The position numbers and the translations under genes are program-made. A stretch of 64,000 bases of DNA, from positions 6,634,001-6,698,000 of the forward strand of contig JBITNC010000002.1 of NCBI GenBank assembly GCA_050084985.1, in the 5' to 3' direction. Below, piece by piece: positions 19,321 through 29,728 of the stretch. The notes below the pieces were generated by a model that worked only from the letters and a program-made list of their open reading frames with translations, made no database searches and was not told the origin of the DNA. Every line of letters starts with the position of its first letter. The stretch's first letter is position 1. The DNA is from Nageia nagi. Taxonomy: Eukaryota; Pinophyta.

Positions 19321-20410
19321 CATTCAATTGAATTGATAGAGAATACTAAGCCCATTAAATAGATTCCTTGTTATATGAATCCTAATTTCCCTATAAGTGT
19401 TAAAGAGGAAATAGATAAGCTCTTAGAAGCAGGATTTATCTTTCTTGAAGATAATTCAAAGTGGGTTTCTCCTATTTTGGTATCTAGAAAGAAGAATGGG
19501 AAGATAAGAATATATGTGGATTATCAAAAGTTAAATAAATCCATAAAGAAATATAATTAGATCTTGTTCCTTTTTAGATCAGATTTTGGATGAAGTGGTA
19601 GGACATGATTATTGCAATTTTGCATATGATTATGATGGATATAACCAAGTTTGAATATCATAAAAGTATTAATTGAAGATAACTTTCACCACTCCATGAG
19701 GTTTTTTGTCTTACCAAGTAATGCCCTTTGGATTGTGTAATGCTCTTACTATATTTTAGATACTTATGAATAGAGTTTTTGAGCCCTATATTGGAACATT
19801 CATTAGAGTTTTTCTACATGATTTCTATATTTATGGAAAAAAGGAAGATCATTTGGGGAAAATTGAGAAGGATTTTGAAATACTAGAAGAAGCAAGAGCA
19901 TCATTGAATCTATTCTAATGTATTTTTGGATGCTTGAATGGAGTACTCTTAGGACATGTTGTATCCAAGAGTGGTATTGAAATAGATCTAAAGAAAGTGG
20001 ATAGTATTAAGTATCTTCCATTATCAAGAAATAAGAATAAGTTAATATCTTTCTTGGGGTATGTTCGATACTATATGAGATTTATCAAGAACTTCTCCGA
20101 GATTTCTTAACCATTGACTTAGTTTTTGAAAAATAATGTGTCATATAAATCGATCAAGAAAATAAGCATGAGAATCATCTAAGGAGATGAAGATATAATT
20201 GGTAACCACACCTATTTTGAAGAATCTTGATTGGAGTAAGTTCTTCATAATCTATATGGTTGTATAAAATAAAACACTAGGCAGTATACTTAGCCAAAAA
20301 GATGAAGATGAAAATGATCATCCTATCCATTTTAGGAGTTAATAGATAAGTAGTGTTGAGGTAAATTATACAATTATTGAACAAGAAGCTTTAAATTGGG
20401 AGGGGAGAAG
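19321..20410 (+). pseudogene. Element O reverse transcriptase and N-terminal RNase H relic
   Basis: The frame at 19,375-19,560 gives 'MNPNFPISVKEEIDKLLEAG' followed by 'WVSPILVSRKKNGKIRIYVD' and 'YQKLN', the fingers of a Ty3 RT. Broken frames continue through a thumb-like part and reach 'TPILKNLDWSKFFIIYMVV' and 'GSILSQKDED' (RNase H start), then 'NYTIIEQEALNWEG', where the RNase H pattern ends directly in a purine-rich tract at 20,394-20,410. RNase H end and integrase have been deleted. Stops and frameshifts are present throughout. Confidence 0.85.
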
Positions 20411-21903
20411 TGTTGATCGAGATTGTGTAATATGTGCGCCTAGAACAATCTTAACCAAAGTAAATCATGAACAGACTGTGGGAGCAGCCTGCTCTCCGGA
20501 GAAGGCCGGTTCCTTATCTATTGGGTAGAGAAAAAGTAACAGGAAAGAGACAAAAAGGTAGGGTGCGAGAAATTCAAGCAAAAGGATAGGGTAACAGGAA
20601 AGGAAGTAAAAAGGATAGGGTAACGAGAGAGAAAGCAAAGGTAGATCACTAGTTCAACGCGGGCTTCTGCAGTATGCGAAACCTTGGCCTGAATCTAGTG
20701 TCGCAGCCACAGAACAAGTTCTCACTCTCTGAATAGCCTCCCAGCTTCTACTCTACCATGTAGCAGACACAGTTATACTAGCAACTCGCGATTATTATTC
20801 AGGAAACAAGCTAAGCTGCCATAATGTAACCAAATTAAGAATAACAATTACGAGTGCTAGACAAGAAAGGTCAAGATGGTATCATATTGCCGGCCAAAAA
20901 CTACAGGTCTTCGAGAACAAATGTAAAGGGCAATACTAGGCTTCCGACCCTTCTTTCACTTTATTTTCATATACTTATACTGTAGTAATAACAATTACAA
21001 GATTTGCAGAATAGAAATGTTTACAAAAACGGCCTCAAGATTCTGGCCTTCTTAAATTGACACCACCTACATACGCCACTTGGCCGTCTGTTACAAAGTT
21101 GGGCGGATTGCAGACGATACGGTTCCTAGATGATTATGCTCAGGCATCTTGCAGACTTACTCTCTTTCGGGATTTCTTAATTCTATGGCTCAGGCTCTTC
21201 AATCTTTCTTTGCGGGCCTATTTTCCTCCGGGACTCGGTTTCATTCACCAATGTTAATTTTGCCTTTTCTTGTGACGTCATCCTCGGACTTCCGGAATGA
21301 TTCGCCTTCAGGGCTCCGGATACTGAATTACTCCTTCCTGATGTCATTTCTTCCGGACTCCGGTTTTACTCAAAACGTTAACTTCGTTTTTCGCCATGAC
21401 GTCAGCTTCATATTTCCGGAATGCATCACTCATTGGCTCCGGATACTGGATTACTTCGCGCTGACATCACCTCCTCTGGGCTCCAGTTTCATTCAAAATA
21501 TGAACGTTGTTTCCCCATGACGTCATTATTTCATTTCTCCGGAATGCTCTACTCAATGGCTCCGGATACTAGACTACTACTTGCTGACGTCATTTCTTCC
21601 GGATCCCGGTTTCCTTTGCAAATGTGAGTTTCATCTTTTCTGTGACATCATCTTCATATCTCCGAAATGCTTTGTTTCCCGGAGAAACTTATGCTGACTT
21701 TATCTTTTCCGGAACTTGGTCTTCACCAAAATATAACTATCTTATCCTCCACACGTCTCCACTTCATTCTGGAAAACTTTACTCTGACTCCGGGCTACTT
21801 TATCTGCTCCGGAAAAACTCCCAGAGATCTTCGAATGAATCCGTAGAGGCAGGTAGAGTACACCGTGGCTTTACTTCAAGGATTTATTATGGAGGAATCT
21901 ACA
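20411..21903 (-). repeat. Element T 3' LTR (minus orientation)
   Basis: 1,493 bp. From about 21,240 to 21,790 it holds diverged tandem modules of about 120 bp with CCGGA and TGACGTCA (21,273-21,280; 21,397-21,404; 21,518-21,525; 21,585-21,592). TGACGTCA is the palindromic core bound by bZIP factors in plants, so these may be U3 enhancers (inference). It has one module more than the other LTR. Confidence 0.9.
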
Positions 21904-21997
21904 TTATGGCGACTTCTGGGGGAAAATTTCGCCTTTATCAAAGAGGAATTTAGAACCCAAACCTTTATTTCCATGAATCAAAAAATTGGACTTGCCT

Positions 21998-24900
21998 TCA
22001 GCTCTGTAGACTCAGGATTTGCTGGACTTTACTCCAGTCTGCTGGGATCCCAGAAAAATCTTTTAGCCTCGCATGAGCTAAGGCTGTATGGTTCAACACT
22101 TCGTAAGATACATTGGCATGTTTCCTCAATAATTGCTGTATGCGAAATCCACCGTTAGCCAAAGAATCAAAGAATTTTACGAAATTGGTTTCGTCAAAGG
22201 AAACCAGGAGCGTATCGACATCATCAGTACTTTGAATCCTATTCTGTAGACTATTCAAAAACTCAGCCTCTGAGACAAGCGAGCCGTCACTTTTCCATAA
22301 CTCTGGGATTCCGGACGCATTCAACCCTTGTATCTCTGATTTCAAATTTTCCATTTCTTGCGTCCGACGCAGGACATTACTCCGGATCTCCTGACAAACC
22401 CATTTACCCCTCACTGGGTAATCGATTGCTGACATGAGCTCCACTCGATCACCAATATTATATGACTGTAATTTTTCATTTGAGAGGAAGTTCAGTCTTT
22501 TATTCGCTTGCTTTGCCTCTTCTGAAATAGGATTCAAAATACTTTCACATCTTGTGACCTCAGCTTCGAGCCTTTTGAGTTCTGATAAACATGACTCCAC
22601 ATAGTCCCTTAGATGAATTAAGTCTTTGACTTCCTGCATCCTCAGCTCCCAAAATTTTTCTTTTGTATTTAACAGAAAAGATTTGTCTACTTTATTTGCA
22701 TTCAGCTTTGCTTGGAGTTCCACCATGTTAGCGTTCAGACTGCTGATCTCCGCTACTCTGGCAATTATTTCCGCATCTCTTTGAGCGATGATAGCATCCT
22801 TTTGGCCCAGCTTATCCGCTGTAGGAGCCGCCGCTAAACTAGTCTTCAAAATTGATATATTATTCTCCGTAGCCTTCAGTTTTATTTTATTTGTGTCTAA
22901 TTGCTGCTTCATGGCTTCATGGGCCTTTTGCAGCTTATGGTATTTGACCTCTAACTTGGTAAGTTCTGATATGTTGAGATCAGTAGCTGTTTGTAGGAGC
23001 TCATTCTTATCACTCCTAGATATGCTGCGGGTGTCAATCTTCACCCGGGTGTTCATGGATGACAAATCACTTAGCCATTCTTGTGGATCCTAGACAATAG
23101 CCATTTCCAGCACCTTATGCTTTGGATCCATGGATGTCCGGAACCTTACCAGATTTTTCGGAAGTGGAAGTTTTTTCGCTTGCTTCTGCATCCATGACTC
23201 CTGCCCTTGTTTCATCTGCTGATACTGCTGCATGATGCCATCCACGGATACCTACTACCCTGATATCATGATGAAGGGGGATCTGGCACTCAACTCCTGA
23301 GATGAAGCGGCTACGATCTGTTGAGCTGGTGTCACGGGACTAGCTTGGCTAGCCCCGGGGTTACTGCTACCAGAAGGGTTAGCGGCAGGAAGTGTTGGGA
23401 TAGATGAGGGAACGGACGATGGAGGTGGAGATGGTGGAGGCGATGAAGGTATTGTAACAATGCTTGTGGTAGGAGGAACTTGTATACTGGGTATAGGAGG
23501 AAGGGAGCTCTGCCATTGGATAGATGGTGGTGTAATGAGAGATGGTATGGGTGCAGCTGGAATAGCCGCCGGAATTGGGGGAAGTGTAATGGGAATAGAA
23601 ATGGGAGCGGTAGGGGTAGGCAGAGCAGAAGTAAGAGAAAGAGGGGAAGAGGGAGTAGAAAGCGTACCTGATGGGGTCGGGCTCCTCCTTCTTCTCTTTG
23701 GCAGCGATGGGAGCGGTGCCTTCTCTTTCTGGATTTTCCTTTTAGCTGTGTATACTCTCTCAGGCCTCCTAGCCAACGTCTCTGTGGAAATCTCCATGAT
23801 CTCCTCCTCATGTTGCTTCCCCCGAGCTGATGCTTGAGACTTTGCATGTCTCTGCTCTCCCTCCTCATCGCTGTCATCTGAATCTTCGCCTGTGGGGACT
23901 TCTGTGGGATGCTCTATTCCCCACATCTCCTCAAATTTATCGTCTAAATCGGAATCTAGAGGAGTATTCCGGTTCCCAGACTCGATCCTGTACCGGGTAA
24001 AGGCAGCTATTTTTTCTTCACTCCATCTCTGATCTCTTAGTGTTTTCAAAGCCTTTTTTGAGATGGAGTCGGTCTTCGGGTCAAAAACGGCTTTTTTGCT
24101 ATAGAAACTCAGCCATGGCGGTAACAAGTCCTGGGTGATTACGGCGATGGGCATCACCCTGTCTTCCTGCTCTGGATTTCGCCACTTAAGCAGCTCTGGC
24201 TTATTTTCGGCTCTAAAAGCCGGGGAATTGGGTTGGCTTCTCAGCTTCTTGCCAAAAATATCCTCTGGATCATATAGACAATATGAACTCAATTCCTTCA
24301 ATTTTAGTTTCAATAATTTGCCCCTTAAATAGTCGCTTGCTCCCCGGCTTTGGAGCACCAGGTCATGCACTTTGTGGGGGAGAGCATAGACTCCTCTCTT
24401 TTTGGCGGCAGCTCCGTATTTGGAGTCAATATAATCCATCTGTCTGGCGTATTCCACACTGAAAATCCAATCAGTCACATGAACTGGTAGCAAAAACGGG
24501 GCCCCAGAAAACCCATACAGTCTTATGAAAGTCCCATTTTCCGCAAAAAACCAGTCCCCGACCTCTCCATGGGGCATGCGGAGGTATAGTTTGGAGGCTG
24601 TTGATAACCTCGGAACTGCGGGGGTTAATAGACCCATTGCTGGAACTAAAAATTTCTCCACAAAGGAGTAGTAATTTGCCGAGGACCTCACCTCCTCGGT
24701 CCACTTGTCCACTGGCTTCTGAGACCCATCTTCATTACTCTGGACCAGGATTAAATTTTTGAAAACCTCAGCATTTTGATGAATCATCATCCAGACAATG
24801 TATGATGTATAAGCAAAATGAAATCCATCGCCAATCCTTACTAGTTGTTCCGATATTCCATCCGAAAGGGCACTAGCCCAGTCATACATTGCGGGAGAAA

Positions 24901-25570
24901 CTGGGTGAGAAATTCGATAAGCTATAACTAACCTTGAAGGTGAGACATACCTATCTGTTTCCTCCCCTGCTGCTATGGCTAGCATGGACAATAGTAGTTG
25001 CAGATGTGCAGAAAAGTTTGAGAGTGGAAGTTCAGAACTGGGGAACTCTCTAAACTTTGCTGACCCGGCTGTATTTTTATTTAGCCAAGCAGTGATATTT
25101 GCTCTTAGGTTGGCGCTAGGTGTGATATACCAATCAATTTGCATGAGGGGAACCATAGGAGGGGGTGGACTGAAAGCCTCCGCTATTGCAACAGAATCCA
25201 AATTTAGGATAGTTCTACCTTGCAAGTCTCTGACTATCCTAGTTGCAGGATCGAATGCCCCTCTTATGATTTCTACCAACTCGGGAGCAGGAAAGCATCT
25301 ATGAGGGACGAAATGCATGAGACCCGAACCCATTGGGGAATGAGCTATATGATTGAAGCTGAAGTTTGGGCACTTACCTTTCGCAGTGCCCTTGGGGTTC
25401 TTGTTCGGGGCTGTAATCTCGGTATCCCACAATAACTCCATGGAATCTGATACCTTCCTTGCCGTCTTCGCCACTGATCCTGAGCTCATTCTTGTTCGCT
25501 TGCGCCTTGCGCTGTGCTTATCAACCCTTCTTGTACCACTTCTTTTGCTATATTTCACAGCTCCTGGCAA
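21998..25570 (-). pseudogene. Element T extra ORF: about 1,190 codons, broken only by TAG
   Basis: One minus-strand frame runs from 25,570 to 21,998 with TAG codons at 23,255-23,257, 23,252-23,254 and 23,090-23,092 as its only stops. The first ATG is at 25,489 (upstream there is only a TTG). I do not recognise the family with confidence. The first part has a basic Arg/Lys patch, then a folded-looking region of about 450 residues with 'MPHGEVGDWFF', an acidic stretch 'EDSDDSDEEGEQ', and a Pro/Ser/Thr-rich region to the first TAG. After it comes a Gln-rich piece and a 355-codon coiled coil ('AQRDAEIIARVAEI', many heptads). Extra ORFs downstream of gag or pol are known in plant Ty3 Tat/Ogre-type elements. 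The layout of globular domain plus coiled coil resembles the decayed antisense gene in element Y. It replaces pol here. Function unknown. Confidence 0.75.
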
Positions 25571-25946
25571 TGCTCAGTAGACACTAACTTTGCAAATTCG
25601 TGAGCCAAAGCTTTCTATGAATCCTAGCATTTAGGTATCTTGGTAAGTAGTGCTCTGGGTCTTTTAATAGCTCATTTAGATGCACGATCTTTCGGGTCGC
25701 GGGAAAATCGCCTCACGATAGCAGTATTAATAACTGATTTGGTATTTTACGATCTTTTCGGGAACCCTGAGATTTGAATTCCTATACCCTTTTGGAAACT
25801 TCAATTCTGCCAACGCAAAAAGGTGCCAATATTATTAACGCTAGGCTACTAATAAATCACTGACAACTATCACAACTCGAAATAAATGCAAACATCACGC
25901 TATTTACAATATGTGTACACCTCATCTTCCCTCTTTCAAACGGTCA
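25571..25946 (-). other. Element T spacer between gag and extra ORF
   Basis: 376 bp with no open frame of note. The gag and extra-ORF frames differ, so the second ORF would need its own translation start or a spliced RNA. Confidence 0.5.
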
Positions 25947-27272
25947 TTATCCCGTGCTGGCGGGCTTCAGTGAAACTCCTATATCCGCTGGTGTAGAATT
26001 CACCAGGTTCACATTCCGGTTTATGTCATCAGCTACACCAGGCGGAGGAATACCCCCACTCCTCGACAAATACTCCTGATATTGATAAATAGGGCAGGTT
26101 GTTTGTTCATGAGCGTCATTACAGGCCAAACACAACCCAGTAATTGCCCCGGAAGAGGAAGCTTGGTCCACGTCCTCATTCAACACATGTTGAGCCTTTT
26201 CTACAGCAGGATAGGGATACCTTCTGGCATTGCTTTGTCTGGTCAGAATGGTAATCTGGTTTGCCATATTTCTACACAAATTCCGGAGTTCCTGAATTTT
26301 CGGTGATGAAGATACCCCTTGGTTCATATTAGGCTGAGGAGGGGCTTGTAAGGCCAAGGGAGCTCTAGGGACCGGCAAATTTGATGGCCACGGTTGAGCA
26401 GGGGCGGGAATACTTGCCAGAGGTGGCACTGAACTGATTACTGGAGGTCTCCACATCTACTGTTGTGCGGTTATTGGAAAATAGGGCATTGGCATACGGC
26501 TTGGTAATTTTCCAACTGCAATAAGACAGGATTCAACATATACTGCTTGTCTATAGACCTCCGGGAAAGTATTCACTCCGGAATTTTGGATTTGCAGAGA
26601 GAGATCCGGAGGAAAGGCTCTCAGGTAATACATTAAGGCTTGAAATTGCTGAGGCCTGACTGGCATGGGTACTCTTGTCCAAGTTTTCTGGAATCTAATG
26701 TTGAAATCTGAGATATTTTCTTGTTCATATCTTTTGATTGAGGTGAACTGTGTCAGCAGGGAAAAGGGATCTCCTAATTCATTAAACTCCAGGATAAAGG
26801 GCTCTGCCAGTTGAGCCCAAGTAGTGATGGATCCATTAGGAAGGCCCCTGTACCAATCCAGGACCTTTCCTTTGAAATACTGAGCCAGTAATCTCACCAT
26901 AACATCTTCATGCTGAATATTGTGAATCTTGGCTAAACCGGCAACATCAACACAGTGCTCATAAGCCATTTTTTCTGAAGTTGCATCAAACTCCGGAAGG
27001 GTTTTGAAAACATTTGCTGGGATATCATGCAATACCGCCAGGGCTATTGGTACTCCATTGTCCCATTCCGGATAAATATTCTGGACTGGATTAGCCATTC
27101 CAGGGAAGGTATTTCTAGTATGAAGATTGGATAATTCTGGCTTGATAAAGGATTTTAGGGAGTCGACACTATTCAGAGACTTGGACTTGATCAGGGTCTT
27201 TCTCCTAGGAGTATCTAACTTCCTAAACTTCGGTGCTTCTTTTGCTGCTCTAGTTTTAGATCTTGTCCACAT
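25947..27272 (-). pseudogene. Element T gag (Ty3 type), one in-frame TAG
   Basis: 441 codons in one frame starting at ATG 27,270-27,272, broken only by a TAG at 26,457-26,459. Residues about 110-235 carry the Retrotrans_gag pattern: 'LLAQYFKGKVLDWYRGLP', 'TWAQLAEPFILEF', 'LTQFTSIKRYEQENISDF' and 'ALMYYLRAFPPDL'. Gag forms the particle that packages element RNA. The C-terminal part is Pro-rich and then has CLACNDAHEQTTC, a CX2CX3HX4C knuckle one residue shorter than the usual CX2CX4HX4C. The TAG lies between the gag domain and the knuckle; it could be a CAG to TAG mutation or a leaky stop. No protease follows. The frame is otherwise well preserved. Confidence 0.85.
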
Positions 27273-27390
27273 AAACTCCAGGTTGCAAAAGAAAATGATA
27301 GGTTCAAAAGCACATATGATATTTACAAATAATTTGCTTTAATACATACCATGTATAGTGCTTCAGCAGAGTCGCCAATAAGTTTCTTCG

Positions 27391-27409
27391 GGTCCCACCG
27401 GGCGTGCCA
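27391..27409 (-). promoter_or_regulatory. Candidate primer-binding site of element T
   Basis: On the minus strand TGGCACGCCCGGTGGGACC starts 11 bases after the 5' LTR. Its complement looks like a tRNA 3' end (T-arm-like GGTCCCACC... ending GCCA). The tRNA identity is not determined here. Confidence 0.6.
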
Positions 27410-27420
27410 AAAAGAGATAT

Positions 27421-28790
27421 TGTTGATCGAGATTGTGTAATATGTGCGTCTGGAACAATCTTAACCAAAGTAAATCATGAACAGACTGTGGGAGCAACCT
27501 GCTCTCCGGAGAAGGCCGGTTCCTTATCTATTGGGTAGAGAAAAAGTAACAGGAAAGAGACAAAAAGGTAGGGTGCGAGAAATTCAAGCAAAAGGATAAG
27601 GTAACAGGAAAGGAAGTAAAAAGGATAGGGTAACGAGAGAGAAAGCAAAGGTAGATCACTAGTTCAGCACGGGCTTCCGTAGTATGCGAAACCTTGGCCT
27701 GAATCTAGTGTCGCAGCCACAGAACAAGTTCTCACTCTCTGAATAGCCTCCCAGCTTCTACTCTACCATGTAGCAGACACAGTTATACTAGCAACTCGCG
27801 ATTATTATTCAGGAAACAAGCTAAGCTGCCACAATGTAACCAAATTAAGAATAACAATTACGAGTGCTAGACAAGAAAGGTCAAGATGGTATCATATTGC
27901 CGGCCAAAAACTACAGGTCTTCGAGAACAAATGTAAAGGGCAATACTAGGCTTCCGACCCTTCTTTCACTTTATTTTCATATACTTATACTGTAGTAATA
28001 ACAGTTACAAGATTTGCAGAATAGAAACGTTTACAAAAACGGCCTCAAGATTCTGGCCTTCTTAAATTGACACCACCTACATACGCCACTTGGCCGTCTG
28101 TTACAAAGTTGGGCGGATTGCAGACGATACGATTCCTTGATGATTGTGCTCAGGCATCTGCAGACTTCCTCCCTTTCAGGATTTCTTAATTCTCTGGCTC
28201 AGGCTCTTCAATCTTTCTTTGCGGGCCTATTTTCCTCCGGGGCTCGGTTTCATTCACCAATGTTAACTTTGCCTTTTCTTGTGACGTCATCTTCGAACTT
28301 CCAGAACGATTCGCCTTCAGGGCTCCGGATACTGAATTACTCCTTCCTGATGTCATTTCTTTCGGACTCCGATTTTCCTCAAAATGTTAACTTCATTTTT
28401 CGCCATGACGTCAGCTTCATATTTCTGAAATGCATCACTCACTGGCTCTGGATACTGGATTACTTCGCGCTGACATCACCTCCTCTGGGCTTCGGTTCCA
28501 TTCCAAACGTGAACGTTGTTTCCCCGTGACGTCATCATTTCATTTCTCCGGAATGCTTTGTTTCCCGGAGAAACTTATGCTAACTTTATTTTTTCCGGAA
28601 CTTGGTCTTCACCAAAAATATAATTATCTTATCCTCCGCACGTCTCCACTTCATTCCGGAAAACTTTACTCTGACTCCGGGCTGCTTTATCCGCTCCGGA
28701 AAAACTCCTGGAGATCTTCGAATGAATCTGTAGAGGCAGGTAGAGTACATCGTGGCTTTACTTCAAGGATTTATTATGGAGGAATCTACA
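27421..28790 (-). repeat. Element T 5' LTR (minus orientation)
   Basis: 1,370 bp, TG...CA. It lacks about 123 bp present in the other LTR: after CCGGAATGCT at about 28,548-28,557 it jumps to TTGTTTCCCGG, skipping one module (21,551-21,672 in the partner). Three TGACGTCA sites remain. Confidence 0.9.
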
Positions 28791-28796
28791 AGAAGA

Positions 28797-28938
28797 TATC
28801 ATCATTAAAAAAAATTAGTAATTATATAGTATCTCTATTTAATTTCTATGTGTCAAAATCAATAATAGTACCTAGTAACCAGCATTTTATGCAAGATAAT
28901 GATGCCCACCAATAAGATATAATGACAATCTCAATGGA
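28797..28938 (+). repeat. Element O 3' LTR, piece 1
   Basis: Matches 16,417 onward ('TATCATC', then 'TAATTATATAGTAT', 'AATAGTACCTAG', 'CCACCAATAAG'). Cut on the right by element X; the last five bases ATGGA are the duplicated target. Confidence 0.85.
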
Positions 28939-29728
28939 TGTGATGATCCCAAACCAACGAATCATGGTCAAACATGCCCTAGGAGAGGGATGTTTTCCAT
29001 GGAGCTCTGAATCTATTTGAACAAGCTCAAAATAGCACAAAATATCTAATGTATAACTAAGAATACCAAATTTAAGCTTAAACATACCATAAACCTCACA
29101 AATTCCCAATTTTACACTTAGAGAGCAAAAATAGGAATTTAACAATGAAATATTTACTTCAAATCCAATGTCTAGCACAAGAGGATAGTTACAATAAAAA
29201 TAATAGAAACAATATAATTATATTGATATAATAATGGTGGAAGCATAATTACATAAATATATATTTTATTCCTAAGGAGATTACACCAAGGTTGCCTCCA
29301 TTAAGGTTATTTTGGATGGCTCTAGGGCCTCATCAATCGTTGTAGCAACAAGGACAAGCCTAGGGCTTCCCTACTTCTACTATGATGGAACAGATAATGT
29401 TCCTCTCTTGAATGGTTGGAGTACATGTGAGGATATCCTTCTATAACCTCAATACCTCAAATGCAAATTGCTTTGCAAGTGGAAAAGATAGATTTCTCAC
29501 ACTCAATCTGATAAAAGGGGTTTATAATCATCAACTTAGCATATCTCATAATGTTCAAGGTTTCTCATTTTATAAGCAATGTAATCCTTCTTATAATCTT
29601 CCATTGAGATGATCTAATGGTGAAGATATGTGATCCATATGTTCATTATGATAACTTCCAAGATAGAGAGCCTCAGGATAGGTAAGATCATGTCCAAGGG
29701 CATAGGAATGCAACATCCAAGTAGAGAT

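Larger units (their letters stand above)
20411..28790 (-). mobile_element. Element T: non-autonomous LTR element with gag and giant extra ORF
   Basis: Direct repeats at 20,411-21,903 and 27,421-28,790 begin TGTTGATCGAG and end GGAATCTACA. AGAAG flanks both sides (20,406-20,410 and 28,791-28,795). The genes run on the minus strand, so 27,421-28,790 is the 5' LTR. Order: LTR, primer-site candidate, gag (27,272-25,947), long extra ORF (25,570-21,998), LTR. No protease, RT, RNase H or integrase motif is seen on either strand, so it would depend on another element's enzymes. LTRs differ by few substitutions (for example three in the first 90 bases), so the insertion is much younger than element O. 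The composition is GC-richer than the surroundings. Confidence 0.9.

Noticed and set aside
21057-22158. Several 66-123-codon plus frames in the T 3' LTR
   Set aside because: They cover the tandem LTR modules, with copies in the other LTR; opposite to the element's gene strand.
23332-23877. 181-codon Leu/His/Pro-rich frame on the minus strand
   Set aside because: Shadow of the Pro/Ser-rich part of element T's long ORF in another frame.
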